From positions 62,001 through 126,000 of the forward strand of contig CAKUKM010000005.1 of NCBI GenBank assembly GCA_934663595.1: DNA of 64,000 bases, in the 5' to 3' direction. The position numbers and the translations under genes are program-made. Below, piece by piece: positions 36,832 through 45,248 of the stretch. The notes under the pieces are model-generated. The model made no database searches. It was given only the letters and a program-made list of their open reading frames with translations, and was not told the DNA's origin. Numbering within the stretch: the first letter of the stretch is position 1; every line of letters starts with the position of its first letter. This DNA is from an uncultured Clostridia bacterium (GTDB lineage Bacteria; Bacillota; Clostridia; Christensenellales; Aristaeellaceae).

Positions 36832-36934
36832 CGCAAAAAGGCACAGTTTGGGTTCTGCGACGCATACGCAACCTCCAAACGGCATACACAAATCAGCCGC
36901 CCGTTCAAGCGGCCTGTCTGAATAACGCCGAATC

Positions 36935-36952
36935 TCAGTCGCGAATCAACAT
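36935..36952 (-). CDS. Possible five-residue leader peptide MLIRD
   Basis: ATG, four codons and TGA in the ABC-F leader, about 30 nt from the predicted start of transcription. GGAAGG lies 14 nt upstream, longer than ideal. Short upstream ORFs are known in ABC-F leaders that sense ribosome-stalling drugs; here that is inference. Confidence 0.3.
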   Translation of the reverse strand: MLIRD

Positions 36953-36989
36953 CGTTGCGCCGTGTACCTTCCTTTCTCAAGATAATCCA

Positions 36990-37018
36990 ATTATAACCGA
37001 ATCACATTCAAAAGTCAA
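36990..37018 (-). promoter_or_regulatory. ABC-F promoter
   Basis: Minus-strand TTGACT (37013-37018), 17 bp, TATAAT (36990-36995). The leader to the ABC-F start is about 180 nt and contains a CAGGCCGC/GCGGCTG stem besides the attenuator hairpin. Confidence 0.8.
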
Positions 37019-37105
37019 TAGCCGCCCTGCGCGCGAATAATTTTCTTTTCTCGCGGGCCGTTTTGTGGTAAAATTCTTGCGGAAACAATCGAGGGAGGGA
37101 TGCTC

Positions 37106-38326
37106 ATGGAGGCGCTTCAGGCTCTGGAACGCGCGCGCGACGGCCTTTGCTGGCAGCATCCTTCTCTCGCCGCCTGCATCGAACGCCTGAAGCCCGAAGC
37201 TGTTCCCGGCGCGCGCGCATTCGCCGTCGACGGGCGCAGAATCGTATTCGGAGCCGAGCTTCCGGCCGAATACTTTTCCCCGAATCGCTTAAAGCGCACG
37301 CTTTTGCACATGATTGCGCACTGTCTGCTGGGGCATCCGTGGCAGAAGCGCCGCGACGCGGCGATGGACGTGCAGGCATGGCTGCTGGCCGAGGAAATTG
37401 CCCCGGAAACGGCGCTTTCGGGCGGCGCGCAGGAGTTCAGGCGGCGTTTGCGGAACGCGGATTCGCTTTCGCAAATAGAGGCGCTTCTCAAAACCGATCC
37501 GTTTCTCCGCGAGCAGCTTCCCGAATTGCAAACGCGCATCGCGCTGGACGACCACGCTCTCTGGTCGCGCGCGGACGACGAGGCGCGTGCCGCATGGGGC
37601 GAGGGTGCTTCCCTTTCGCATCGGCGCGGAAACGGCGGCGCGGGCAGCTCGGCCGGCGGGCAGAGGCTCGAATGGTCGCCCGCCCGCGCGGATGCGGACG
37701 CGCTCGCCCGCTATCTCGCGCGGTATTCGGTTTTGCGCGAAAACGCGCGAGAGGACCCGGATTGCTTCCAAAGCGCGTGGTATCTCTACGGCCTCGAGCA
37801 CTATGGAAATATGCCGCTGATCGAGCCGGCGGAGTCGCGCGAGGAACGGCGGCTGGAAACGCTGGCGATCGTAATCGACACGTCCGGCTCGTGCGCGCGG
37901 GGACTGACGCAGCGCTTTCTCGCGCTGCTGTGCGGCCTGATGCGCGAAAGCGGCCTGTTTTTCCGGCGATTCAACCTGCGCATTCTGCAGTGCGACGCGC
38001 GCGTGCAGCGGGACGACTCCATTTGCGATTTGCGCGCGTTTGAGCGATACATCGCCAGTCTCGAGCTCATCGGCGGCGGCGGAACGGATTTTCGCCCGGC
38101 ATTCGAGCGCATCGACGCGCTGATTGCGTCCGGCGCGCTGCGAGGGCTCCGGGGCGCGCTGTTTTTCTCGGACGGCCGCGGCATTTTTCCGTCCAGCCCG
38201 CCCGAATATGAAACGACGTTTGTATTTTTGAAGCACCGCTTCGACGCGATTGACGTGCCGGCCTGGGTGCGCCGGCTTGTTCTCGACGCGCCGCCGCCGC
38301 AGGGCGGAGAATACATCGAATACTGA
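37106..38326 (+). CDS. DUF2201-type protein: putative metallopeptidase domain plus VWA-like domain
   Basis: 406 residues. The N-terminal part has HMIAHCLLGHP (68-78), a zincin-like HxxxH followed by a further His. The C-terminal part (from about 250) is VWA-like with VIDTSGSCARG, the metal-ion-adhesion DxSxS pattern, and GGGGTDFRPAF. This matches the DUF2201 architecture normally paired with a MoxR-like ATPase, which follows 17 bp downstream. I chose the ATG at 37106 (7 nt from GGAGG) over 37100. The role of such pairs is not established; assisted protein or metal assembly is a guess. Confidence 0.82.
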   Translation: MEALQALERARDGLCWQHPSLAACIERLKPEAVPGARAFAVDGRRIVFGAELPAEYFSPNRLKRTLLHMIAHCLLGHPWQKRRDAAMDVQAWLLAEEIAPETALSGGAQEFRRRLRNADSLSQIEALLKTDPFLREQLPELQTRIALDDHALWSRADDEARAAWGEGASLSHRRGNGGAGSSAGGQRLEWSPARADADALARYLARYSVLRENAREDPDCFQSAWYLYGLEHYGNMPLIEPAESREERRLETLAIVIDTSGSCARGLTQRFLALLCGLMRESGLFFRRFNLRILQCDARVQRDDSICDLRAFERYIASLELIGGGGTDFRPAFERIDALIASGALRGLRGALFFSDGRGIFPSSPPEYETTFVFLKHRFDAIDVPAWVRRLVLDAPPPQGGEYIEY

Positions 38327-38343
38327 TTCGGAGGAAAACCGAT

Positions 38344-39987
38344 ATGAACATTCGCGAAGCCATTCGCCAGACGGAGCTCGCGCTGCGCGCCTATGCGGCC
38401 CGCGACGCGCAGGGAAGCGCGCTGATTCCGACGGAATCGCAGCGCCCGATTTACCTGCTGGGCGCGCCGGGCGTGGGCAAAACGGCCGCGGCGGAAGAGG
38501 TCGCGCGGCGGCTGGGCGTTGGGCTGGTTTCCTATACGCTCACGCACCACACCCGCCAGAGCGCGCTCGGCCTTCCGCAGCTGGTCGCGCGCACGTTTGC
38601 CGGCAGGGAAACGATGGTCACGGAATACACGATGTCCGAAATCATCGCCGGCATTTACCGCTACATGGAGCAGACGGGGCAAAAGCGCGGCATTCTGTTT
38701 CTGGACGAAATCAACTGCGTGTCGGAGACGCTGCTGCCCGCGATCATGGAGCTTTTGCAGCACAAGCGCTTCGGCGAGCACCGCGTGCCGGACGGCTGGA
38801 TGATCGTCTGCGCGGGCAATCCTGAGCAATACAATCGCTCGGCGCGGGCGTTTGATCCCGTGGCGATGGATCGCGTGCGCGTGCTGCGCGTGGAGCCGGA
38901 TCTGAACGCCTGGCTGGAATACGCGGCGGAAACGGGCGTAAATGCGGTCATTCGCAGCTATCTCCGCCTGTCTCCGGGCGAATTTTACCGCATCGAGGCC
39001 GACGGCGCGATCACGCCGCGCAGTTGGACGGATCTTTCGCAAATGATTTTCGCGCTCGAAGCGCTGGGCGAAACACCGGACGAGACGCTGTTCGAGCAAT
39101 ATCTGCAGTGCCCGGAGGTGTGCCGGCGATTTGCGCTGTATGAAAAAATGTGCCGCAGCGCGGCGGGCGCGATGGATTTAAACGCCGTGCTGGAGGGCGA
39201 TTTCTCCGCGTCCGACGAAATGCGGCAAAAGCCGTTTGAAGAAGCGCTGTTCGCCGCCGAGCTGCTCGCCGACCGGGTCGTTCGCGAATCCGCCGCCGCC
39301 GACATCGCCCGCGAAACCGCCGTTCGCCTTTCCCAATTTGCCGACGGCGCGCGCAGGAGCTGTCCGGCCGCAGAAAATCGCGGCAATCCGTCCGCCGATG
39401 GCGATTCGCGCGAAACCGCCGTTCGCCTTTCCCAATTCGCCGACGGCGCGCGCAGGAGCTGTCCGGCCGCAGAAAATCGCGGCAATCCGCCCGCCGATGG
39501 CGATTCGCGTAAATCCAACGACGCTGCCCGCGAAGCTGCCGCGCATCTCGACCAATCTGCCGCCGTTCGCAGAAGCGGGGCAAATCTCCTGAACGCCTGC
39601 CGCGAACAGCTTGCACGGCGCGAGCATGCGCTGGACGTGCGCAAAAGCGTCGGCGGGCTTTCCGAGGCGGAGGAAAATCGCGAGCGCGCGCTGCTGAATC
39701 GGATTCGCGATTGCATTTCGAGCGCCTCCGCCGCCCCCGATTTTGCCGCGGCGCTGGACGCGTTTCTCGAGCGCGCCCATTCGGAGTCCGACGAAAAGGG
39801 CCGACTCGCAGCGGAATCGGCCCAAAATGCCCTTGATTTTATGGAAAATGCGTTTCCCCGGCGCGTTCAGATCGTGATGCTGTCGGAGCTGATGCACAAC
39901 GAGCGCGCCGCGCGCTTCCTGCGCCGCAATCTGCCCGAGCGCATTCGCGCGCTCGAAGGCCGGCTGAATCCGGAGGCAACGCCTTAA
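38344..39987 (+). CDS. MoxR-like AAA+ ATPase partner of the DUF2201 protein
   Basis: 547 residues. Walker A GAPGVGKT (40-47), Walker B ILFLDEINCV (about 119-128) and sensor GNPEQYN are clear. The C-terminal half is Ala/Arg/Glu-rich and helical, with a 33-residue unit (RETAVRLSQFADGARRSC...) present twice at 323-388 and a degenerate third copy. The stop overlaps the convergent alcohol dehydrogenase stop by 4 bp. It forms a two-gene operon with the DUF2201 gene. Confidence 0.87.
   Translation: MNIREAIRQTELALRAYAARDAQGSALIPTESQRPIYLLGAPGVGKTAAAEEVARRLGVGLVSYTLTHHTRQSALGLPQLVARTFAGRETMVTEYTMSEIIAGIYRYMEQTGQKRGILFLDEINCVSETLLPAIMELLQHKRFGEHRVPDGWMIVCAGNPEQYNRSARAFDPVAMDRVRVLRVEPDLNAWLEYAAETGVNAVIRSYLRLSPGEFYRIEADGAITPRSWTDLSQMIFALEALGETPDETLFEQYLQCPEVCRRFALYEKMCRSAAGAMDLNAVLEGDFSASDEMRQKPFEEALFAAELLADRVVRESAAADIARETAVRLSQFADGARRSCPAAENRGNPSADGDSRETAVRLSQFADGARRSCPAAENRGNPPADGDSRKSNDAAREAAAHLDQSAAVRRSGANLLNACREQLARREHALDVRKSVGGLSEAEENRERALLNRIRDCISSASAAPDFAAALDAFLERAHSESDEKGRLAAESAQNALDFMENAFPRRVQIVMLSELMHNERAARFLRRNLPERIRALEGRLNPEATP
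39310..39507. repeat. 99-bp tandem duplication inside the MoxR-like gene
   Basis: Copies at 39310-39408 and 39409-39507 differ by only two or three bases and keep the frame (33 codons each). Codons after 39507 resemble a third, decayed copy. Confidence 0.9.
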
Positions 39988-41045
39988 TCCGGATACACGA
40001 TCGCGACCTTGCCGCAATGGCCGGAGGCCATCAGCGCGTAGGCCTTGTCCACGTCCTTCAATTCAAACCGGTGCGTAATCAGGCGATCCGGATGAATGCC
40101 CCAGCGCACGAGATGCTCCACCAGTTCCTCCATGCGCCACAGCGACGTGACCCAGCTGCCGTAAATCGTCTTCTGGCCGTGCATGATGTCCGGCGACGGG
40201 TTGAACGTCACGTCGCCGCCCTCGCCGACCATCGCCATTTTGCCCCATTCGCGCGTGCAGCGAATCGCCATCGCGCGGGCGGAATTGTTCGCCGAGCAGT
40301 CGATCGCGCGCTCGCAGCCGTGGCCGTCTGTCACGTTCAGAATCTCGCGCTCGCACGCCTCGGGATCGGCGGAATTGAATACGTAATCGGCAAGGCCCAG
40401 CTCGCGTGCCAGCTGCATGCGCTCTTCGTTTACGTCGCAGCCGATCGTCTTATCGCAGCCCATGGCCTTCGCCAGCATCAGCGTGGCCAATCCCACCGGG
40501 CCCAGACCCGTGACCAGCACGCGGTCGTTTCCGGAAACGCCCATCTTCATCAGTGCCTCGTAGCACGTGCCGAAGCCGCAGGCCACCTGCGCGCCGTCCT
40601 CATAGGAGAGCTCGTCCGGCAGCGCGATCAGATCCTTTTCGTCGCACAGCATATACGGCGACATGCCGCCGTTGCGCTGCCAGCCGTACGCCGCGCGGTG
40701 CGGGCTCTTGCAGGAGATGTAATAGCCGCGTCGGCAATCGTAGCACACGCCGCAGCCGGAAATGTGATACACGATCACACGATCGCCCTTCTTGAACCGC
40801 TTCAGGCCCTCGCCTTCCTCGACGATGATTCCGCACGGCTCGTGGCCCGCGATCCTGCCCGGCTGATAGCCCTCCGGCCCCTTGCCCACGTGCGCGCGAT
40901 AGATGCAGCGAATGTCCGAGCCGCAAATGGTCGACGCCTTCGTCTTCACCAGCACCTGGCCGTGGCCCGGCTTCGGAATCGAGAATTCGCGCAGCTCCAC
41001 CGTGCTGTTGCCCGGCAGAATTGCGCCCAGCATTTTAGGATTCAT
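39984..41045 (-). CDS. Zinc-dependent medium-chain alcohol/polyol dehydrogenase
   Basis: 353 residues. Catalytic zinc ligands Cys41 (CGSD), His68 and Glu69 (GHEPCG); structural zinc ligands Cys98, Cys101, Cys104 and Cys112 (CGVCYDCRRGYYISC); NAD(P) loop GLGPVG. All needed residues are present. Substrate is unknown; sorbitol- or threonine-dehydrogenase-like enzymes have this layout. AAGGAGGG precedes the ATG. The gene is divergent from an AraC regulator, which probably controls it. Confidence 0.9.
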   Translation of the reverse strand: MNPKMLGAILPGNSTVELREFSIPKPGHGQVLVKTKASTICGSDIRCIYRAHVGKGPEGYQPGRIAGHEPCGIIVEEGEGLKRFKKGDRVIVYHISGCGVCYDCRRGYYISCKSPHRAAYGWQRNGGMSPYMLCDEKDLIALPDELSYEDGAQVACGFGTCYEALMKMGVSGNDRVLVTGLGPVGLATLMLAKAMGCDKTIGCDVNEERMQLARELGLADYVFNSADPEACEREILNVTDGHGCERAIDCSANNSARAMAIRCTREWGKMAMVGEGGDVTFNPSPDIMHGQKTIYGSWVTSLWRMEELVEHLVRWGIHPDRLITHRFELKDVDKAYALMASGHCGKVAIVYPD

Positions 41046-41104
41046 TCTTCATCCCTCCTTCTACCGATAGTATAAATCCTGCGCGCGCGTTTTTTTAGAG
41101 ACGA

Positions 41105-41178
41105 ACGCGACTTTTTTGCCCCTGATATGTCGCGTTTGCGCAGGTTTTCTTGTCTTTTCGCGCAGGTTTTGCTATAAT
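41105..41178. promoter_or_regulatory. Divergent control region between alcohol dehydrogenase and AraC genes
   Basis: Plus-strand promoter TTGTCT (41150-41155), 17 bp, TATAAT (41173-41178) for the AraC gene. Direct repeats GCGCAGGTTTT at 41138-41148 and 41160-41170 are 22 bp apart, typical of AraC-family half-sites. An inverted repeat ACGCGAC / GTCGCGT lies at 41105-41111 and 41129-41135. The minus-strand dehydrogenase promoter has TATACT near 41065 but no good -35, as expected if activated. Confidence 0.65.
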
Positions 41179-41199
41179 GCCATCAGGGAGGGACGGCAA

Positions 41200-42057
41200 A
41201 TGGAGACCTATCATTTTTCCCGCAGCTTCGAAATGGACGGGCTGCTCGTATCGCCCACGCACGTGCGCGTGGAGCGGCTCGCGCCGGTCATCGCGGCGCA
41301 CCGCCATTCCAACAGCAGCTACGAAATCCATTACACGGCGCGCGGCCGCGGGCGCGTCTGCATTGGGGAAACGACCTATGCGGTTTCCCCGGGCACGGCG
41401 TATGTGACCGGGCCGAACGTGCTGCACGCGCAGTTTTCGGACGCCGCCGATCCAGTGATCGAATACTGCCTGTATCTGAATTGCCGCCCGTCGCGGCGCG
41501 CGCGGGAAAGCGTGCTCGCGCCGTTTCAGAAAACGGGCTTCTGGATCGGCGAAAACGCGCAGCGGCTCTGCGAACTGCTGCTCGCGCTGCTGGAGGAACG
41601 CCGGAGCGCGCTTCCGGACATGGAGGAAATGAGCGAATCGCTTCTTCGGCAAATCATCGTGCATTTAAACCGCTGCTATCGCGAGGCCGCCGCGCCGCCG
41701 CCGCGAATGGAAGCAGCGCCCGCGCCCGGCGATGAAAGCCGGTTCTATCCGCTGGTGGAGGACGCGTTTTTCTATCATTATCCCACGCTGCGGCTGGCCG
41801 ATCTGGCCGCGATGCTGAATCTGAGCCCGCGGCAGGTGCAGCGCTTCCTGCTCAACCACTATGGCAAGAGCTTTACCCAGAAGCGCGCGGACGCGCAAAT
41901 GGCCGCCGCCGCGGAGCTGCTGCGCTCGACAAACCTGAGCATTACGCAAATCGGCGAGCAGACGGGCTTTTCCTCGGTCGAGCACTTTTCCACGGCCTTC
42001 CGCCGCTATTATCGCTGCTCCCCCACCGCGTTTCGCCGCCAGAACCATGAGAAATAG
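41200..42057 (+). CDS. AraC family transcriptional regulator
   Basis: 285 residues. An N-terminal cupin-like sensor (about 1-150, with HRHSNSSYEIHY and HAQFSDAADP) and a C-terminal double HTH (about 185-283), seen as LRLADLAAMLNLSPRQVQRF and ITQIGEQTGFSSVEHFSTAF. Start at 41200 has GGGAGGG about 7 nt upstream; the longer frame begins before the promoter and is rejected. Likely an activator of the divergent dehydrogenase. Confidence 0.9.
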   Translation: METYHFSRSFEMDGLLVSPTHVRVERLAPVIAAHRHSNSSYEIHYTARGRGRVCIGETTYAVSPGTAYVTGPNVLHAQFSDAADPVIEYCLYLNCRPSRRARESVLAPFQKTGFWIGENAQRLCELLLALLEERRSALPDMEEMSESLLRQIIVHLNRCYREAAAPPPRMEAAPAPGDESRFYPLVEDAFFYHYPTLRLADLAAMLNLSPRQVQRFLLNHYGKSFTQKRADAQMAAAAELLRSTNLSITQIGEQTGFSSVEHFSTAFRRYYRCSPTAFRRQNHEK

Positions 42058-42143
42058 ATTCCCAGCCGACGATGTCCAGGTTGCGGAAACGCTTATTACT
42101 GCGCATGCCGCAGCATTTCATGCGCTTCCGAATTCTTCACCGC

Positions 42144-42172
42144 TTGCAGAAACGCGCGTTTTGCGGTACAAT
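42144..42172 (+). promoter_or_regulatory. Promoter of the M19 dipeptidase gene
   Basis: TTGCAG (42144-42149), 17 bp, TACAAT (42167-42172), about 36 nt before the TTG start. Confidence 0.75.
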
Positions 42173-42207
42173 ACAATCACAAAAGCCATTTACAAGGAGG
42201 AATTCCA

Positions 42208-43122
42208 TTGTTTATTGCGGATGCACATTGCGATACCCTGTACCAGCTGACCATTGCAAACCGCGCGCTCGCGGACTGCACGGTCGCGCCGGAGCGCATG
42301 CAGCGCGGCGGACTGTGCCTGCAGACCTATGCGATGTTCGTCGGCGCGAAGGGCCCGGCGGGCACGCCCTATTCGGACGGCAAAAAAATGCTGGCAAAAA
42401 GCGGCGAGCTGGGCGTAGAGATTCTGCGCGGCCCGCTTCCCGACGCGTTTCCGAACCGGCCGACGGGCGTATTGAGCGTCGAGGGCGGCGAGCTGTTCGT
42501 GGGCGATTTGAACAAGCTGGCGGAATTTGACGACGACAGCCGTCTGCGCGCGGTGGCGCTGACGTGGAACTGGGAAAACGAAATCGGCTATCCCGGAAGC
42601 AGCGGCTCGGAAAAGGGCCTCAAGCCGTTCGGCCGGGAGCTGATCGCCGAAATGGATCGCCGCGGCATACTGACCGACGTATCGCATTTAAACGACGCGG
42701 GCTTCTGGGACGTGGTCAAGCTGTCCGCGCTGCCGCCGATCGCGACGCACTCGAATCTGCGCTGGCTGTGCGATGTGAGCCGCAATTTAACGCGCGAAAT
42801 GGCGCAGGCGATCATCGATCGCGGCGGCTTCATCGGCATGAATTTCTATGCCTCCTTCCTGGTCAAGGAGGGAAATGCGGCGATCGACGACGTGGTGCGC
42901 CATATCGACGCGCTGATGGAGATGGGCGGCGAGGACGTGGTCGGCTTCGGCTCGGACTTCGACGGCATTTCCGCATGGCCGGAGGGACTCGGCAATCCGG
43001 CGGACTTCCCGAATCTGATCGACGTGCTGCGTCGGCACGGCTATACGGAGGCGCAGATCGAAAAAATCGCCTGGAAAAACTATTGGCGCGTGCTGAAGCA
43101 GGCGGAAAAGCAAAGGGCATAA
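42208..43122 (+). CDS. Membrane dipeptidase (peptidase M19) family
   Basis: 304 residues, TTG start with AAGGAGG 8 nt upstream. Binuclear zinc ligands are recognisable: DAHCDT (5-10), VEGG in the middle, DVSHL and the His of THSN, and GSDFDG near 250. No signal peptide, so it is cytosolic. The family cleaves dipeptides including D-residue ones. Single-gene transcript with its own promoter and terminator. Confidence 0.92.
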   Translation: MFIADAHCDTLYQLTIANRALADCTVAPERMQRGGLCLQTYAMFVGAKGPAGTPYSDGKKMLAKSGELGVEILRGPLPDAFPNRPTGVLSVEGGELFVGDLNKLAEFDDDSRLRAVALTWNWENEIGYPGSSGSEKGLKPFGRELIAEMDRRGILTDVSHLNDAGFWDVVKLSALPPIATHSNLRWLCDVSRNLTREMAQAIIDRGGFIGMNFYASFLVKEGNAAIDDVVRHIDALMEMGGEDVVGFGSDFDGISAWPEGLGNPADFPNLIDVLRRHGYTEAQIEKIAWKNYWRVLKQAEKQRA

Positions 43123-43130
43123 CGAAAACG

Positions 43131-43168
43131 CAGTCTCCTGCTGCAAAACGGCGGCAGGAGGCTGTTTC
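43131..43168 (+). terminator. Terminator of the dipeptidase gene
   Basis: Stem CAG-CTCCTGC / GCAGGAG-CTG with one mismatch, followed by TTTCT. Confidence 0.7.
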
Positions 43169-43188
43169 TATCGCAAAAACGCGCGCAT

Positions 43189-43216
43189 TTGCTTTTTCTG
43201 GAAAACGTGTTATAAT
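43189..43216 (+). promoter_or_regulatory. Promoter of TVP38 - lysozyme genes
   Basis: TTGCTT (43189-43194), 16 bp, TATAAT (43211-43216), about 55 nt before the ATG. Confidence 0.65.
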
Positions 43217-43271
43217 GGTCAAACAGGCCGCATGAGGGGCTTGAAACGCGAGAATTTACGAGGTCGGTGAA

Positions 43272-43970
43272 ATGCTGAAAACGAACGAATCCCGTCGCAC
43301 GGCGATGGGCGCGGCGATTGTGGCCGCGCTGGTAATTGCTTCCGTAATTCTGTATCTGCGGCTCGGAAAGCCGATGATCGCTCTGGTGCGCGATCCGGCG
43401 CGGCTGCGCGCGTGGGTGGACGGCCTCGGCTGGAAGAGCCGCATCGTCTATGGCGCAATGGTGTGCTTTCAGGTCGTGGTCGCCATCATTCCGGGCGAGC
43501 CGCTGGAGCTGGCGGCGGGCTATGCGTTCGGCGCGCTCGAGGGCACGCTGATCTGTCTGGCGGGCATTTTCGCCGGCAGCATGATCGTATTTCTGCTGGT
43601 GCGCCGGTTCGGAATCAAGCTGGTGCGGCTGTTTTTTTCGGAGGAAAAGATCCAGTCGATGCGGTTTCTGAAAAACCCCAGGCGGCTGTTTATCGTAACG
43701 GCGGTGCTGATGCTGGTTCCGGGCACGCCGAAGGATTTGCTGACATACTGCGCGGGGCTGACGCCGCTGCCGGTGACCACGTGGATGCTGATCGCGTCGG
43801 TGGGACGCATTCCGTCGGTCATTACGTCCACGCTGGGCGGACACGCGCTGAGCGAGGGCAATTACGGCTTCGCGGCGATCGTATTCGGCGCAACCGCGCT
43901 GCTCTGCGGCGGCGGACTCTGGCTATACGGAAGGATGCAGCAGAAAAATGCGAATGAAAAGGGCGATTAA
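43272..43970 (+). CDS. TVP38/TMEM64 (DedA-like, VTT domain) membrane protein
   Basis: 232 residues with about six hydrophobic segments. The VTT-domain core IPGEPLELAAGYAFG (about 74-88) and the second half-helix region LVPGTPKDLLTYCAG are present. Members are thought to move lipids across the membrane; the substrate here is unknown. It overlaps the next gene by 23 bp. Confidence 0.88.
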   Translation: MLKTNESRRTAMGAAIVAALVIASVILYLRLGKPMIALVRDPARLRAWVDGLGWKSRIVYGAMVCFQVVVAIIPGEPLELAAGYAFGALEGTLICLAGIFAGSMIVFLLVRRFGIKLVRLFFSEEKIQSMRFLKNPRRLFIVTAVLMLVPGTPKDLLTYCAGLTPLPVTTWMLIASVGRIPSVITSTLGGHALSEGNYGFAAIVFGATALLCGGGLWLYGRMQQKNANEKGD

Positions 43971-44652
43971 ATGGATCGCGCTGGCGCTGGCACTCGTTTG
44001 CTGCGCGGCGTTCTTTGCAAACGGCTATCTCGCCGGACGCTATTCGGTGCGCGGCGCGGATTTATCGCATTATCAGGGCGACGTGGACTTCGCCGCGCTG
44101 GAAGCGCAGGGGCTTTCGTTCGTATTCATCAAGGCCACGGAGGGCAGCGCGCACACGGACGAGCGCTTCGAGGAAAACCTGGAAAAGGTGCAGAAAACTA
44201 GCCTGCGCTATGGCTTTTACCACTTTTTCAGCTTTGATTCGCCCGGCAAAACACAGGCGGAGAATTTCATTGCGCGCGTTCCGCAGCTGGACGGCATGCT
44301 GCCGCCGGTGATCGACGTGGAGTATTACGGCGATTACTTCCGCAATCCGCCCGACGCGGCGCGGGTGCGGCCCGAGCTCGAGGCCATGATCGATGCGCTG
44401 ACCGCGCATTACGGCGTAAAGCCGATTCTGTATTCCACGCTGCGGGCGTACGGACGATATCTGAAGGGCGCGTTTGAGGATTGCGATCTCTGGATTCGCA
44501 GCGTGTATTTTCCGCCGGTGGGCGTGAAATGGACGTTCTGGCAATACACCGATCGCGCGCGGCTGAACGGCTATTCCGGCGAGGAATCGCGCATCGATCT
44601 GAACGTATTCTCCGGAAACGCGGAGATGTTTTCACAATACGGGCTGAAATAG
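43948..44652 (+). CDS. Membrane-anchored GH25 lysozyme-like muramidase
   Basis: 234 residues. A hydrophobic anchor or signal (about 8-27) is followed by a complete GH25 barrel: Asp38 in GADLSHYQG and Asp123/Glu125 in DVEYYGD are the active-site acids. It would cut the glycan chain of peptidoglycan outside the membrane. A second ATG at 43954 is equally possible. Probably translated by coupling to the TVP38 gene. Confidence 0.88.
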   Translation: MRMKRAIKWIALALALVCCAAFFANGYLAGRYSVRGADLSHYQGDVDFAALEAQGLSFVFIKATEGSAHTDERFEENLEKVQKTSLRYGFYHFFSFDSPGKTQAENFIARVPQLDGMLPPVIDVEYYGDYFRNPPDAARVRPELEAMIDALTAHYGVKPILYSTLRAYGRYLKGAFEDCDLWIRSVYFPPVGVKWTFWQYTDRARLNGYSGEESRIDLNVFSGNAEMFSQYGLK

Positions 44653-44682
44653 CGGATTATTGGATTTGCGGAGGGAAATGCA

Positions 44683-45126
44683 ATGGATTGCTGGCACACG
44701 ATTGAAACGCAAAAGGACATTGATTTGTTAAAGACCACCTATGGCGATTTTCACGACGCTTGTCTCGTATCGCTCAACTTTAAGAGTGGAGCTTTCGTAG
44801 ACGACGAACTGACAATGGATCTTGGAACGGCGGAGGAAAGAGTATTATCCGCGGTATTTCAGTGCCAGTGGGAGCCGAAGACTATTGAATTGCAGTTTTC
44901 AGGCTTGCGGCAAACGCATCTGATTGGCTGGCAGGCGAACTATTCGTGCGATATTACAGACGCTTATTTAGCATTCCACAACGATCTGCTGCCGGGAAAA
45001 CCCGAAAGAGTAATCGTGTGGGCCGATACGGGTCTGTTTAACGTTCACAAAATCGACAATTCCATTCACGAACCGGCGGTAACCTACATCGTGGCAAACG
45101 CCTTAAGATGGCGCATCGCAGATTGA
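44683..45126 (+). CDS. Small protein of unknown function
   Basis: 147 residues, start at 44683 with GGAGGG well placed, 30 bp after the lysozyme. No signal peptide or membrane segment. The N-terminal YGDFHDACLVSLNF recalls small beta-rich proteins annotated as hypothetical or immunity-like, but I cannot assign a family. Base composition is more AT-rich than the genes around it, which hints at acquisition. Confidence 0.7.
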   Translation: MDCWHTIETQKDIDLLKTTYGDFHDACLVSLNFKSGAFVDDELTMDLGTAEERVLSAVFQCQWEPKTIELQFSGLRQTHLIGWQANYSCDITDAYLAFHNDLLPGKPERVIVWADTGLFNVHKIDNSIHEPAVTYIVANALRWRIAD

Positions 45127-45248
45127 TGAGCGTCCTCTTAACCTCCTTCCGACTCCAAAACAAACCGCATTCTTTTCCATTTGCGCCTCCGGGTTTTAAT
45201 GATCGAGTGCTAATATAAAGGAGCAATCTACTATTGGGGGCGCATGAA

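Noticed and set aside
36803..36990. T-box leader before the ABC-F gene
   Set aside because: No T-box consensus or specifier-stem pattern; the hairpin overlaps the ribosome binding site directly.
39310..39507. CRISPR array
   Set aside because: Only two directly abutting 99-bp copies without spacers, inside a coding sequence and in frame.
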